In this document: in pieces, positions 44,001 through 54,811 of the stretch
Layout of the letters: every line of letters starts with the position of its first letter
Numbering within the stretch: position 1 is the stretch's first letter
From: Notospermus geniculatus
Taxonomy: Eukaryota > Nemertea > Pilidiophora > Heteronemertea > Lineidae
Assembly (NCBI GenBank): GCA_002633025.1
Contig: NMRB01000221.1
Coordinates: 382,640 to 446,639, forward strand
Reading direction: 5' to 3'
DNA: 64,000 bases
The notes under the pieces: model-generated
Database searches by the model: none
Seen by the model: the letters and a program-made list of their open reading frames with translations, nothing else
Told to the model about the DNA's origin: nothing
Made by a program: the position numbers and the translations under genes

Positions 44001-46987
44001 AAGCAAGTCGCAACGAAAAATCAGCTTGAAAATCAATGGCGGATCCCTAGCTTAAGTGAGGAAGATTGCTGTGCGAATTTTTTACGTTCCTGTGCCAGTT
44101 AATCTGGACAATATCCCTTTAAACCTCAACAGATTTGCATTTTGACTATTCCATATAATAGGCAAGACCCTTCTGCACGTTCACTGCAAATTTTGTTGAA
44201 TTCCGACTACATGTAAGTTGATCGTATGATACAAAAGGACTGAATCAATGAGAACCCCACGAACGATGTGAGCGCAGGGTCATCTGTGTACATTTGAATA
44301 GGCTGACGTACATTTGCACATGGAGTTCGCAGTTAAAGCTTCATGGTTGATTCCTTTATGATGTCACTATCAAATGATTGACATCAATGGATAACCAATG
44401 AGGAACTGGAGGAACTACGTCACGACGGTCGCACCGCTCCCAGCGCCGATCTTTCGGGATAAACGTCTCGCGGGTTCCCAGGCCCTGGGTCATTCTAGGA
44501 ACTATTATTTTTGTGCATTTTTTTACAAATTTGTAAAATGCATCGATACAATTCCAGGGCATGAGTGCTGGGGTCGCAAAATTGTGTTTCAGTCTTTGAA
44601 GAATCAGCTAAAAGGTGACGATACCGACAGTATGGCAATGTGCAAGTGGTTTTAAAGGGAGACATGCGAAAAATATTGCCCGGCGGGCACAAGTTCTCTG
44701 AGTTGTAGCGCCGTCTGTTAATACACGGTGACACTACGCTATATCACAGGCCCCTGTAGAGCTATAGTGAGCTTAGAACACGCATCTAACCAAAAACACT
44801 AGTTTGTAAAAAAACACACCCCGAGCTCACGAATTTATGAGCTCGTGGTGTGTTTTTAGATACGTCTTGTGTTTTTTAGATACGTTTGGTTAGAAAAGTG
44901 TTCGAAACTCACTGATAGCTCTACAGGCGCCTGTGATAGAGCGTAGTGTCACCGTGTATTAACAGATGGCGCTACAACTCAGNGGGGAGCTCATATTAGA
45001 GAACTGTTGGTAATGAGGGATCAGGGTTGGGATTTTTTAACCCGTGATGAGTTAAGTGATTTGCTTTTTGTGCTTTGCACGCAGTAACCCGGCGTTGGAA
45101 AGTCGGACTCCGAAGTCAGGTTTAAGTACATGTAGAATATGAATATGTTATCTAAGTTCTTTTGAGCACAGCTTTTGCACTGCACGTATTGCACTTATGT
45201 TGTATCTGTGATGCATCACATGCATTCTTATACGAAATAAACATATATATGTAAGTCAGTGTGATACTCATCGTTTGTGTTGAACAAAGGATAAGTGTCA
45301 CACTTAGACTTAAGTAGTTTTATGAATATGGGTCCCGGCCTTTAAAGGCCTGTCTACACGATCATACATTTGTTCAAAACATCATCATACATTTGTATGA
45401 TGATGTTCATGGACAGATATTTGATTGTGTAGGCTGTTTTCCCAACAAACTTGAACAGCAACCAACATGTATGATGATGTTCAAATTTGTGTGATTATGT
45501 TCATGGACAAATGTATGATCGTGTGGACTGTTTTCCCAACAAACCTGAACATGTATGATGATGTTCAAATTTTTAGCTGCATGTTTCATCTTGCCAATGC
45601 AAAACATCCCCCAAAAAATGTGTGATGATGTTCAGACACAAAGGTGTGATCGTGTGGACCGTTTTCCCAACAAACTTGAACATCATCCAACATTATCCTT
45701 TCTCCATCATACTTCATCATACAAAGTCCATGAATGTTGGACTGTAGATCGAAATCCACAACAAACTTGAACATCATCATGCAAGTGTATGATGCTGTTT
45801 TGAACAATGTATGATGATGTTCAAAATTTTAGCTGCATTGTCACAAGACAGAAATCGACAAACAAGCTTGGACATCATCATACAAATGTATGATGATGTT
45901 TTGAACAAATGTATGATCATGTAGACAGGCCTTAAGAATGACTACTTACTTCCTGAAGTCGGCGTATAGTAGCCCATCAACACGATTCTCGCCAGTTGAA
46001 TCGAACGGTTGGAACTTCCTATACCTTGAGTTCATGTCACTGTGGTAGGTAGGACACCGGTCTGCCCATTCCTGAGCTCGCTGTTCCAGACGGTCATCCC
46101 ATTCCTAGAGAAAGGGTGAGACGCATGATGCCCACACCAAACAGGAGAAAAGAGGGAATATCCGAAAAAAAGGTTACACTCTAAAAAATTTCTTGTCGTA
46201 CTGACAAGCTGGAACTCGTTCTCAGAATATGCTTAAATTGACAGGGTCTATCTTGTCAATTGACAAGTTTTTAACTTGTCATCCTCAGAAAAGAGACATC
46301 TTATCATTGAAACAAATACATCTCGTCATTCAGGCTACACAAAAATTAAAAATTATGCGCCATAAGACCGTTATGCGGTAGTTACAAGTACTAACAACAG
46401 GTACATATGAAAGAAAAACCCTTCCAAATTTCAGGGCCTACGGCGGGATTCGAACCTACGACCTATGAAATATTTTACTAGACATAGCCCCTAAACCCTC
46501 GTGGCTAATGAGGCAACGATGGTGACAGCATGCTTAGAGTTCAAGAAATTGACCGATAAATGTGAGGGAAGCGCATGCGCAATAATGTCCTGCAACCTGA
46601 AACTTATCGCCATACATTTAACTACAGAGACCTTGTCAACTGGATAAACTGAACTCGTCACAGAGTGTGCGACTCGCCATGACAAGTAAATCGTGTCATG
46701 AATGACGTAATTCGTCAGACTGACTAAAGCATCGCATCAATATTCGCAGACAAGTTGCGGTGACCAGAATTTTTTAAGAGTGTAAGGATGGGCAATGAAC
46801 TCACCATAGCCAGCATAAAATCAGCAGGTGGCTGGTTGCTTTCTCCTCCGGTGGCGACCCTAAACCTTAGATAGTTATGAAGATCGAGCATGTACTGTCT
46901 TTCTTTATTGGTGAGGCCCTTATCCAAACTCTGCCCAAAAACCTGGGCGAAAATGGAGAAAAGCACGAGGTACGTCCCCAGAACCAT
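37861..46987 (-). CDS. Gene B: CAP-EGF-multi-ShKT secreted protein
   Basis: Minus-strand exons: 46805-46987 (signal peptide, CAP start), 45950-46104 (CAP core), [exon 3 not found], 43591-43712, 40793-40888 (EGF), 40455-40574 (ShKT), 39804-39878 (linker), 39153-39425 (two ShKT) and 37861-38024 (last ShKT, stop). The exons total 1188 nt, a multiple of three. Exon 2 ends in phase 2, and exon 43591-43712 is entered in phase 2. The missing exon, by analogy with gene 3 about 186 nt with the HYTQ motif, would fall where an N (44983) and a CATCATCATACA array now lie. Signal peptide is MVLGTYLVLFSIFAQVFGQS; the CAP GEN motif is intact (STGENRV). It should be a secreted protein with one CAP, one EGF and four ShKT modules. 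It is divergent from gene 3 (3.7 kb apart). Confidence 0.75.
39153..39425 (-). CDS. Gene B exon: two tandem ShKT domains
   Basis: 273 nt, phase 1-1; differs from gene A by a few bases (ends CAKSCNACG rather than CAKSCKACG). Confidence 0.9.
39804..39878 (-). CDS. Gene B linker exon
   Basis: 75 nt, phase 1-1, same as 26266-26340. Confidence 0.75.
39934..40200. mobile_element. TA-flanked MITE 'CACTCTTAGCC'
   Basis: 267 bp with long imperfect inverted arms (CACTCTTAGCCAAAAAGGTT / AACCTTTTCGGCTAAGAGTG) flanked by TA on both sides. Block 1 has a single TA at 26394-26395, an empty site. TA duplication fits the Tc1/mariner superfamily. A short frame at 39931-40134 (-) is incidental. Confidence 0.9.
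40455..40574 (-). CDS. Gene B exon: ShKT 1
   Basis: 120 nt, phase 1-1, matching 26644-26763 (PCKDTFEWC ... CRKTCGACG). Confidence 0.85.
40793..40888 (-). CDS. Gene B exon: EGF-like domain
   Basis: 96 nt, phase 1-1, matching 26988-27083. Confidence 0.85.
41221..41363. mobile_element. MITE 'GGGGCCATATTYATGAAGCC', copy 3
   Basis: Complete inverted ends GGGGCCATATTTATGAAGCC / GGCTTCATTAATATGGCCCC. Confidence 0.85.
41813..41929. mobile_element. MITE 'GGGAGGTTTCGCAAGCGCCC', copy 2
   Basis: Block 2 version of 28156-28273, with a damaged right end (CCTCAC). Confidence 0.8.
42115..42243. mobile_element. MITE 'GGGGCCATATTYATGAAGCC', copy 4
   Basis: Block 2 version of 28437-28566. Confidence 0.7.
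42466..42567. mobile_element. MITE 'GGGCCTGTTTCAT', copy 3
   Basis: Block 2 version of 28788-28890. Its right end is interrupted by the next element. Confidence 0.75.
42567..42715. mobile_element. Palindromic insertion with GTTAGCGCTAAC units
   Basis: Present only in block 2. The outer arms GCACAAAACTCATGTTAGCG and its complement enclose repeated GTTAGCGCTAAC palindromes and an inner AATCCATTG / ATGACGTCA segment. It inserted at the edge of the preceding MITE. Confidence 0.8.
43591..43712 (-). CDS. Gene B exon: CAP C-terminal/hinge
   Basis: 122 nt, phase 2 to 1, matching 29788-29909 with N-I-to-Y-V changes after GNIY. Confidence 0.8.
43792..44060. mobile_element. TIR element 'CTGATTTTCTGCGTTGCGAC', copy 2
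   Basis: Block 2 version of 29990-30245. Confidence 0.65.
44656..44982. mobile_element. TTAA MITE (AGGGAGACATGCG ends), cut by gap
   Basis: It begins at a TTAA (44652-44655) that is an empty TTAA in block 1 (31017-31020). It runs to CTACAACTCAG and then stops at the N of 44983, so the join was made inside a repeat. Confidence 0.85.
44983..44983. other. Assembly join (single N)
   Basis: It separates the truncated TTAA MITE from unrelated sequence. The missing CAP exon 3 of gene B would be expected near here. Confidence 0.9.
44984..45342. other. Unassigned AT-rich sequence
   Basis: About 360 bp with an AATAAA near 45236. No coding or structural signal that I can name. Confidence 0.3.
45343..45934. 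mobile_element. CATCATCATACA foldback element array (right block)
   Basis: It begins AAAGGCCTGTCTACACGATC and ends ATCATGTAGACAGGCCTTAA, so here the outer inverted ends are both visible. Inside are many CATACATTTGTATGATG-type palindromes with spacers such as CCCAACAAACTTGAACA. It sits in an intron of gene B. Confidence 0.8.
45950..46104 (-). CDS. Gene B exon 2: CAP core with GEN motif
   Basis: 155 nt after TTTCTCTAG. It encodes EWDDRLEQRAQEWADRC, YHSDMNSRYRKF and STGENRVDGL, with GTAAGT in phase 2. CAP His and first Glu are present. Confidence 0.85.
46174..46785. mobile_element. TIR element 'TTACACTCTWAAAAA' with tRNA-like insert
   Basis: Ends TTACACTCTAAAAAATTTC and ATTTTTTAAGAGTGTAA are inverted. 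The interior (repeated TTGTCA/TGACAAG words) includes a minus-strand tRNA-like segment at about 46432-46515. It lies in intron 1 of gene B. Confidence 0.65.
46432..46515 (-). repeat. tRNA-like SINE head or tRNA relic
   Basis: On the minus strand TAGCCACGAGGGTTTAGGG resembles box A and GGTTCGAATCC is a perfect box B. The arms do not form a full cloverleaf by eye. Confidence 0.45.
46805..46987 (-). CDS. Gene B exon 1: signal peptide and CAP N-terminus
   Basis: The ATG at 46987 opens a signal peptide ending near VFGQS, then LDLHNYLRFRV of the first CAP helix, ending MLAM before GTGAGT in phase 0. Farther upstream in-frame ATGs give no better signal sequence. Confidence 0.85.
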
Positions 46988-47739
46988 CTTGTCGGCGGCG
47001 ATCCTGCGAGAATGACGTACTTCACTCTGGTGAACGAACTTATAACAGGAGAGGAATGACGTCGATGGTGCAGGACCAATTAACTCAATGTAATAACTAT
47101 TTGTGATGGAAGTAGTTATTCCTTGATGCGCCAATATCTATATGTTGTAATTCGGTGCACTGACAATGGCTATATTAACAATGATTGCATGGTATTCCTT
47201 TTTTGTGTTTTTGGTTAACCTCAGCTACATGCACATGTAGTATACCAAATATACCCTGGGAGACTATTGTTTTATGTAAATGCTATTTATTCCTCATTAA
47301 GTAATTGCCTTTTATGATGAAGAAACTCCCTGACAAATTGCTCGTTGAACATGTACGTTTGCAATATCTCATCAAAGACCATGATGAAAAAAATACTAGA
47401 GCAGTTTCGCCACCAAAACTATGGAAAGGTTTCTGATAGGCCTACTTTGCAATTTTGTCGGTGATAATCAAGTCGTTGGCAAGAATAGGCGACAGTCAGT
47501 TGTCAAGTACATGTATTTTGAATGCAGTCGCATTGCCGACCCTTCATTGTTATTTTTCAAATATCAACAACATACTTGTACTCTGCTTGAAGATTTTCAT
47601 GAGGTCAATAGCGATCTACATGTACATGTAACTTGTTCAAAACAAGTGCTATTTTGACGTTATCCCTAACGTGGCGTCAAACTGATGGAGAAAACGCCAA
47701 GATAGCAGTTAACGTTACATACTGTTATGAACAATACAG

Positions 47740-47832
47740 AGTTTAAGAGATCACACGCTAACGATAACGTTTACGTTAACGCTACTTTTTGCATGTATTT
47801 CATGTATCGTTAGCGTGCGATCTCTTAAACTC
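47740..47832. mobile_element. Foldback element GAGTTTAAGAGATC
   Basis: Arms GAGTTTAAGAGATCACACGC and its complement, about 93 bp. Confidence 0.7.
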
Positions 47833-47930
47833 CCCAATCTCTCGGTAGGGCTACATATAGAAGAAAGCTGTAGTAGAGACTTGTATAGTCAATGTACCCT
47901 TTATTGTGTTTCTACTTCGTATACTCTGAA

Positions 47931-48081
47931 AGGAGGTTTAGAAATCAAACGATGAACGTGAACTTTACGACAACGTTATTTTTCATACTACACATTAACC
48001 AGACTTTATATTGCATTTTCGGTACAAAAATAAAGTTGTCGTTAAGGTTTACGTTTATCGTTTGATTTGTAAACCTCTCTA
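47931..48081. mobile_element. MITE 'GGGAGGTTTCGAAATC', copy 2 (diverged)
   Basis: AGGAGGTTTAGAAATCAAACG at left and AAACCTCTCT at right, with internal TTTCGGTACAAAAATAAAGT. It is inverted in its interior relative to the copy at 27167. Confidence 0.75.
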
Positions 48082-48915
48082 TTTTGATCTTCACACGATG
48101 ACCATTCGTCATAAGAAGCCCTCAGAGGAGAAGAAGGATATTAGACTTGTCTTATTTCCGGCAGATAATGCTGACGAATGCTTCATATGAACATATAATT
48201 TAACCATTTCCTTTTCTTGGACCTGCCGGGGATTTTGTCATCAATCGGACGGTGTATGGCTGTTGTGCTTCGACTTTATTGGTCAGGGCACTCGACGTGG
48301 TTCGTAAGATAGTCCGCCTGAAAATCGTCCGGGTACAATAGTCCTTTGGATAAAGCATTTGTTGGGAAATTTGTCGCTAATTCGTGGCTTTTTACCGATG
48401 CACTCAGATGACATGCATTCCGTTCTGTTGGTGCTTCGGAGAATTGATGATAAAATAGTGATGGATATACAAATATAAGGAAGAAAAACTAAAAGCAACA
48501 TATGAAAAACGAAAGAGTGGTGCATAATCTTCTATAGAGAACGTGATGTTGCACTAAACGGAACACTTACGACGACCACAAATTCATATTATCAGTATTT
48601 AGTAACCATAATACACTCTCATTGTTGTGTTGAGTGTTTAAATTGAATCATAATTTGCTTATTCACGAGGTCGTTTCGAACTTCATCCAAGGTTCAACGA
48701 CTGCTTAACTCGTGGAGTAAACGTTACAAACAACTTTTTTCAGCAATTACGTTTTTAACTGTTGCGAAGCGTGTCAAGTTTGTCATTGGCACCGTGTTGG
48801 CAATGAGTCGTTAGTTTTCGCTGTCGACCTTGTGTACAGGCTGTTTCCCAAATTCCCCCACCCCACCCCCACCCTAGTCTCGCTTGCCAGACGCTACGGG
48901 CTCACCCCTTTTCGG
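48082..48915. other. Spacer between genes B and 3
   Basis: No supported gene. Short frames such as 48283-48525 (-) lack domains. Confidence 0.35.
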
Positions 48916-49169
48916 TAATACCCCCATCACACTGAAGTAGTTCTCAAAACGTCCTGCCCCGTCCTAAAAAATCGTATAACGGGCTAGAACGTGTAACCCT
49001 TCGCCAAATAATGCTTTGATGTACTGGAGCACCCTTCCCGTCCATGAAGTTCGTAAAAAGACTGTAAAAAGTTGCCACTACGTCAACTACGTTCGCACAC
49101 AGTTTGAGCCCGTTCGGCAAAATTTTCAAGAACGTACTGAGAACCAGCTCAGTGTGATGGGGGTATTAA
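48916..49169. mobile_element. TIR element 'AATACCCCCATCACACTGA'
   Basis: Left end AATACCCCCATCACACTGAA and right end TCAGTGTGATGGGGGTATT are inverted, with about 250 bp between outer ends. Confidence 0.75.
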
Positions 49170-49487
49170 TCACACTCCGCGTCTGGCTCTTTTAGAGATT
49201 AACAGTCGTGAAGACCGCGTGGTGGCAGCACGGGTCCTTGGGTTTTCCCAACCTCGTTCGCTTTCTGACAATATGGCGAGTGGTCCAAGGTTGTCTGAGC
49301 GAACTATACCCCTGGGGACGGGGTTGGGTTTTTCCTGGAAGTAATTTCCGCGGGAATTATGAGTGAGAAAGCGTGGTGATTGGCTGGAGCCCAGTGGAGT
49401 GCCATCTAGTGGTGTTACCGGCTTTTGAGCCCCAAATGTGCCAGTGTGTAGGAGACCGGGACGTCGGATACACACTGGGGCCGAGTG

Positions 49488-49518
49488 TACCCCCACCCCC
49501 ACCCCCACCCCCACCCTC
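49488..49518 (+). repeat. CCCCCA tandem run
   Basis: About five CCCCCA units; it creates artificial proline- or histidine-rich frames. Confidence 0.85.
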
Positions 49519-50339
49519 AGTGTGTGGCTTTTCGGGCGAAATTAAGGATGGAACTTTTTTTTCGGAAGAAAACTCTGCATTTTGGTATTCAGTCCACGAA
49601 CGTCTGTCAGACCAAACTGCCAGAGATAATGAATCGTTATAAGAGTGGGCGAGCTTGTGTTAATTCTGTAATCGGTAATAGTGATAAAATTAGGCGAGGC
49701 TATTGTCCATCACATCACTATACTTGTTCATGTAAAGTACATAATAAACTATCGCAACTGGGTTCTGGTCTACTGTACAGTACCTCGAGACTGCGATCAC
49801 CAAATTGTAGATGGCGTCCCAGGCATATTGATATGATTCGTGTGGTTATCCTGACCACCTGACGACATCACTTCCGATATCTTCAGTCCTTTTTTGTATT
49901 GAAAAAAAACATAACTCTCTTCAGCGTTACTTTATCTTATCATGACGTTACCGAACTCTTTCCATAGAAGTCAACAAGCTGATGCCACATTTTCGGTCTG
50001 TAGCCTCACCGCACACCCTTTCTCTGGTTCTCAACAACCTCGACTCTGGATTTTGCAGGGTAACGCGGTCTGCAGATTTACCCCACGAGAACAAACCGTA
50101 GTTTGAGGACCAAGGGCATTTGGTAATCATAACAGTGTGATTTCTCACGCCCTCCTATAAGAAAGCATTTCTTTGATTTTGTGACCAGCTAGAACCAGCC
50201 GTTGTACGAAATAATAGTTGTATCGTGCACTGGCAAAGTAGTACAGTAGTACACTCAAGCTGACAGTTTAGCTGTCACTTCTATTCACCGTAGGCCTACT
50301 GTTTGGGATCAGTTATGGTGCTACAGTTGGCCTATAGCG

Positions 50340-50666
50340 CTTGTCATTATTGACAACCAAACGAAATGAAGATATACCCCCTATCGAGTGATATCGACAC
50401 TAAATGCCATCATTTCTGATAGTCGACAGATGCGACCAATCGATTAGGAATACCCACTTGACGGTGAAAAATGTGTCTTCGAGTGTCCCTCTACCAGCCT
50501 TAATGATTACATTTGGCTGGCACGAACCATTGGAAACACCTCTGAATACAATACATTGTAGGACTGGTGGTGTGTATTCAGCGTACATGGGAGATACGAA
50601 CTGATACCTGTGTAAGAAAGGGGCCAAGTCACCAGGATTCAAGGTTTAGGACGTCTGCACCAAGAC
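50340..50666 (+). promoter_or_regulatory. Conserved upstream/5' UTR region of gene 3
   Basis: It aligns by eye with 13196-13499 upstream of gene 1, up to the start codon. The conservation marks shared 5' UTR and probably promoter. Confidence 0.5.
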
Positions 50667-50927
50667 ATGGCCGACGACGTCCGCCTGGTGACGAAAAGTG
50701 GCAGGAACGGAAACAGCGCCCTAAGGATGATCCGAGTTCTGTATCTCCTGATATTTCTGGCCTTATGTTTTCGTGAGTCGTATCAGGGTGGCACAATGGC
50801 GAAGCAGCCCAGATTGCTTACAGCGGATGAGATACAAGGAGTTATCGATGAGCATAATAACCTGAGATCTATTATCGCGCTTGGAAAACGGAACGGACAG
50901 CCGCCTGCAGCAAATATGATTGCTATG
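50667..50927 (+). CDS. Gene 3 exon 1: signal peptide and CAP N-terminus
   Basis: It encodes RVLYLLIFLALCF then IDEHNNLRSII, ending NMIAM before GTAAGC in phase 0. It is colinear with gene 1 exon 1. Confidence 0.85.
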
Positions 50928-53900
50928 GTAAGCCGATTTTTATCTTTATAAACCACCTCTTGTGGACACTTCTGCCCAGGGTAATTGTAAAGTCAACAAA
51001 ATACAATTCTTAATTTAATGATAGTTGGTGCCACAAAGTAAACTATTTTAAGGCTACCCATTATTTGAAACTTTATATTCAATTTTAACATTTGTTCATG
51101 ATACCAGTCATTCGATAACAATTCACAAAAAAATGTCGACAAGTTTCCTTAAAATCAGCTACATGGCAAATTGCTATATGCAAGGTTGACGGAATCCGTA
51201 CTGGAGGGGCAGGAGCCTATTATATACATGTAGGCCTACTTCTTGGCAAGGCCAGTGGGGTACGGCGAATCACAAACTTCAGGTCGGAGTAATTTCAGCG
51301 TTGCACGCAATGCACACGACAAGCTAATGTCTGTCTATGTTTCTGGTTGAGGAGCCGTGGTGGTCTAGTGACTTGGTCTCTGGCTGGCAGTAGTGAGATC
51401 CCGGGATCGAATCCCACTGTCCTCGTGAGACGCTGGGCACTAGGTCTCATTGCCTGCCTTACCTCACTCCAACAAATTGTACGAATGGCGGGGTATTACC
51501 GGCCAGAAATGATCGTGGTTTGGCGCTAAATGAGCCGCTCCCAAACTTTCTACTTTCTAAGGTTTCAGGATAGACCGGGATTTCACCAGGAAGTGTGGTT
51601 CGAAAGCATAGCATCTACCGGTATCTGAGTTGTGTGGGTTCAACACTGCAGGAATGAGTTACAGGTTAATCGATAGATCAATAACTTCGTTCACAGCGAT
51701 TGATCGTAAGCTTGGTGCAGATGGTACCTAAGCTATATATTAAAATGAATCCCTATCAAATCGCCACTTTGAAGTGTCTCATTAGGTTTGAAAGGATCAA
51801 GCGATGCGCTTTCACTGGATGGACTGCTTTCTGGGTTCGCAGAGATTTCTGGAGAAATGGGGGTTGTATGTGATCCACTTTGAGACTGGATCACAGTGGA
51901 AAGTACAATAACTGTCGAAAGTTTCACGACTTTACCAGACTCGTCTCTGGGATTGCTTGGGCGGTTGTCGATTCCAGGTCCTGCATCGTGCAATGTATTG
52001 TAGCCCGAGTAGGGTATTGTGAACGTCAGTTCTTGCGACTTTTATCACTTGGTAGGCAGGCCCTTTTGTAAGGCACCTGTTGGGACCCTGTCTTGAAAGT
52101 CTTCTAAGACTCGGCATGAGACAGTTGGTTTTGGCGTTTGGTGGTCTGCTGTCAATGTTCATACATTGCTTACACCTAGATGCACGATACTTGATGGTCA
52201 TGGCAGTGACAAAGATGGCAGCACGTTGGACCTCACTCGGAAACGCACCTCTATAGGGACACACTACCTGTGTCCTCTTTAATCTCATCCCGGTTTTCTT
52301 CCCCAGGAGTGGGATGACCGACAGGTTAAGACTGCCCAAACTTGGTCTGACGCGTGCAAGGGAGGCCATAACAAAAAAGAAGATCGTACGGTCAGCCCAT
52401 TTTCGTATGTTGGACAGAATTACGCTGGAAACTACGGCCCAGTGGAGTAAGTCCGCATTTCTTCTACATGTATGCCATTGATGGTCTAAATCAGCTCTAC
52501 CGATCGACTTATCCGTATTCTCGGGGTACACCTTCATTGTATACCGGTGTAACGTTTTTGAGTGTTCCCCATCTGCAAGTGTTCCCCTGCTATTGTCTGA
52601 CGGAATAAGCCGCGACTCGACAATGGAGGACACACAGAGAAACGTGTCGATCTATCTGCCAGTGTTTCCAGAACAATAGCGGGAACACTGACACACGGAA
52701 ACACTGAAAAACTTTTCACCTGTACATCTGAATCTAGATTGCGGACTGAGTGGCTGTCAACACAGTCCTGTGCACTTGACGCGCGATTTCCAACCCCATC
52801 GTCCTCAGTGTTGCTTGGAATGCAGTATAGGCACACAAAGAGCTATGCGGACATTGTTCAGGGTGTCTGGTGGAACCATCTGATTCTCAACAGTCTGTGT
52901 GGCCTGACGCCCATCTAGCCTGGTTTGAATCCATCCCATTTCCCGCTTCTGAGGAGCTAGACGCCTCAGCCAATCATCGGTCTGCGAAGGCTAATCGATG
53001 TGCCAATCAAAATCCGTGTTACAAATGTGTGCTGGAAGAGAAGAGAAAGTGCCGAACGGCGATTTGTTTCACGAGTTCTGATTGGCTCGGAGGCGGGGTC
53101 AAGTAGGGGTCAGATTCATTTATAATTTATAAGTTAACGCAAAAGATGACATGATTGGGACAAGGCTAAAGACGCAGGTGATGGCCTTGTTTGGACAAGA
53201 TGGGTGGAACCGGGCGGGAAAAGGAAGAACCACCGTCGGAGGTTTCAGCCCATTAGGCCCGTTCTCGAGTACACCATGCCTTGTAATTAGGCTGTAAAGG
53301 CCTGAACCCACTGAGCCTTGGGAAAACGCCACGATGAACGCTGAGAACACCTTTTAGTTTAAATACATCTGTTCCCACCTGCGCGACCGAAAAAAAAATC
53401 TTCTGGCCGGCCAAGCCAATTTGGCAAAGTACATGTATAATTGCAAAAATGGTAATCGAAGAGCTTCAACGGGTGATGTGATCCTAATGTCTGACATGAA
53501 TTGGAAGGTCGGGGGCAGCAGATGGCCACATGGGCGATGACCTGGATGGTTCCACAATCCCCCAAAAGAGTTCTTCAGCCAAAAAGATTGCAGTCGATGC
53601 TGTGCCCCAGAAAAAAAGAAATACAACCGAATCGCTGTGAGCTGTAAAGCGCATCATACATCTCATACTGATGGGCCTATATTCTGAAGTATACCTAGTG
53701 TAAGAAGAACTTCGTATCTTTTCCAACCATTGTTTTTCAGTTCCGTGGACGCCTGGTATAATGAAGTGGCCGACTATACCTTTGATACAAAGAAATGCAA
53801 CCCAGGTAAAATGTGCGGCCACTATACGCAAGTAGTATGGGCCAAAACGAAATTCGTCGGATGTGGGCAGAATGGATGTAAGGGGAAGCGCTCGATGACT

Positions 53901-54736
53901 GTCTTCTATTGCGACTATGCACCAGGGTAGGTGAAGTCTTGCACGGTAACAAATGGTTCATCATTCACGATGAGGTTCCAGGGTGTATTTTCTTTTATTC
54001 TCTGTCAGCAAGTCGGATCGGACGCGGAGGGGTTTAGCTTGTCTTTTTTTTTCTTTTTTGTTGAGGTTTTGTTGGGTGCGTGGAATGTGTCGTTGTTGTT
54101 AAGTTGCTGATAAATTTTCTGTAGCACTTTCTCGAAACCTAGTCCTAGCTGGGTGTGGGAGTCGGTTTCTGTCTGTCTGCAAGGGCTTATCAAGTAGGCC
54201 ATCGGGTATCCTTATGTTCGGCCCTGACGTGTACCTTGATGAATGAATTTGGTGAAACCGATCACTCTTTCATGAAGATTCCTTTCCTTACAGGGGGAAT
54301 ATGATGGGTGAGGCACCATACGAAAAGGGGAAAGCATGTTCAAAATGTCCTCAAGGATATGCGTTTTGTTTGGGAGGAGCATTGTGTGGTATGTGTAGCT
54401 GATAAGTCATCGGAATGTGAATAAAGTCATAACAATGCATACGAACTTGCAGTCACTGTACATGTGATGTGTAAAATGTATTGTAGAATGTTGATACGCA
54501 CTATCCATCATTTATTGACCGTGTACATTTCTGAACGGGTGTTTTATCTTCGTGATTAATTCCAGCATCCTGGAGGACGTGTGGTAAAAAAGAGAACAAA
54601 TGTAGTAAGTCATCAGGATCCTTTCCTGTTTTGGTTGACAAGTTTTTCTACCGGCAAAGTTATTTCACGATGCAGCAAAGACCCACGAGGGCCACGACGC
54701 TACAATATGATGATAATGATGATGATGATGATGATA

Positions 54737-54811
<75 letters not shown>

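Larger units (their letters stand above)
31775..44656. repeat. Second copy of the 18326-31020 block
   Basis: This block follows 18326-31020 in the same order and orientation, with high identity and scattered small indels. Larger differences are transposons present in only one copy: 22136-22509 and 27167-27316 only in block 1; 39934-40200 and about 42567-42715 only in block 2. A 310-bp palindrome followed by an N (32782-33092) replaces part of block 2 that would match 19325-19563. Confidence 0.9.

Noticed and set aside
49373-49862. Pro- and His-rich frames at the CCCCCA run
   Set aside because: Produced by the simple repeat at 49488-49518.
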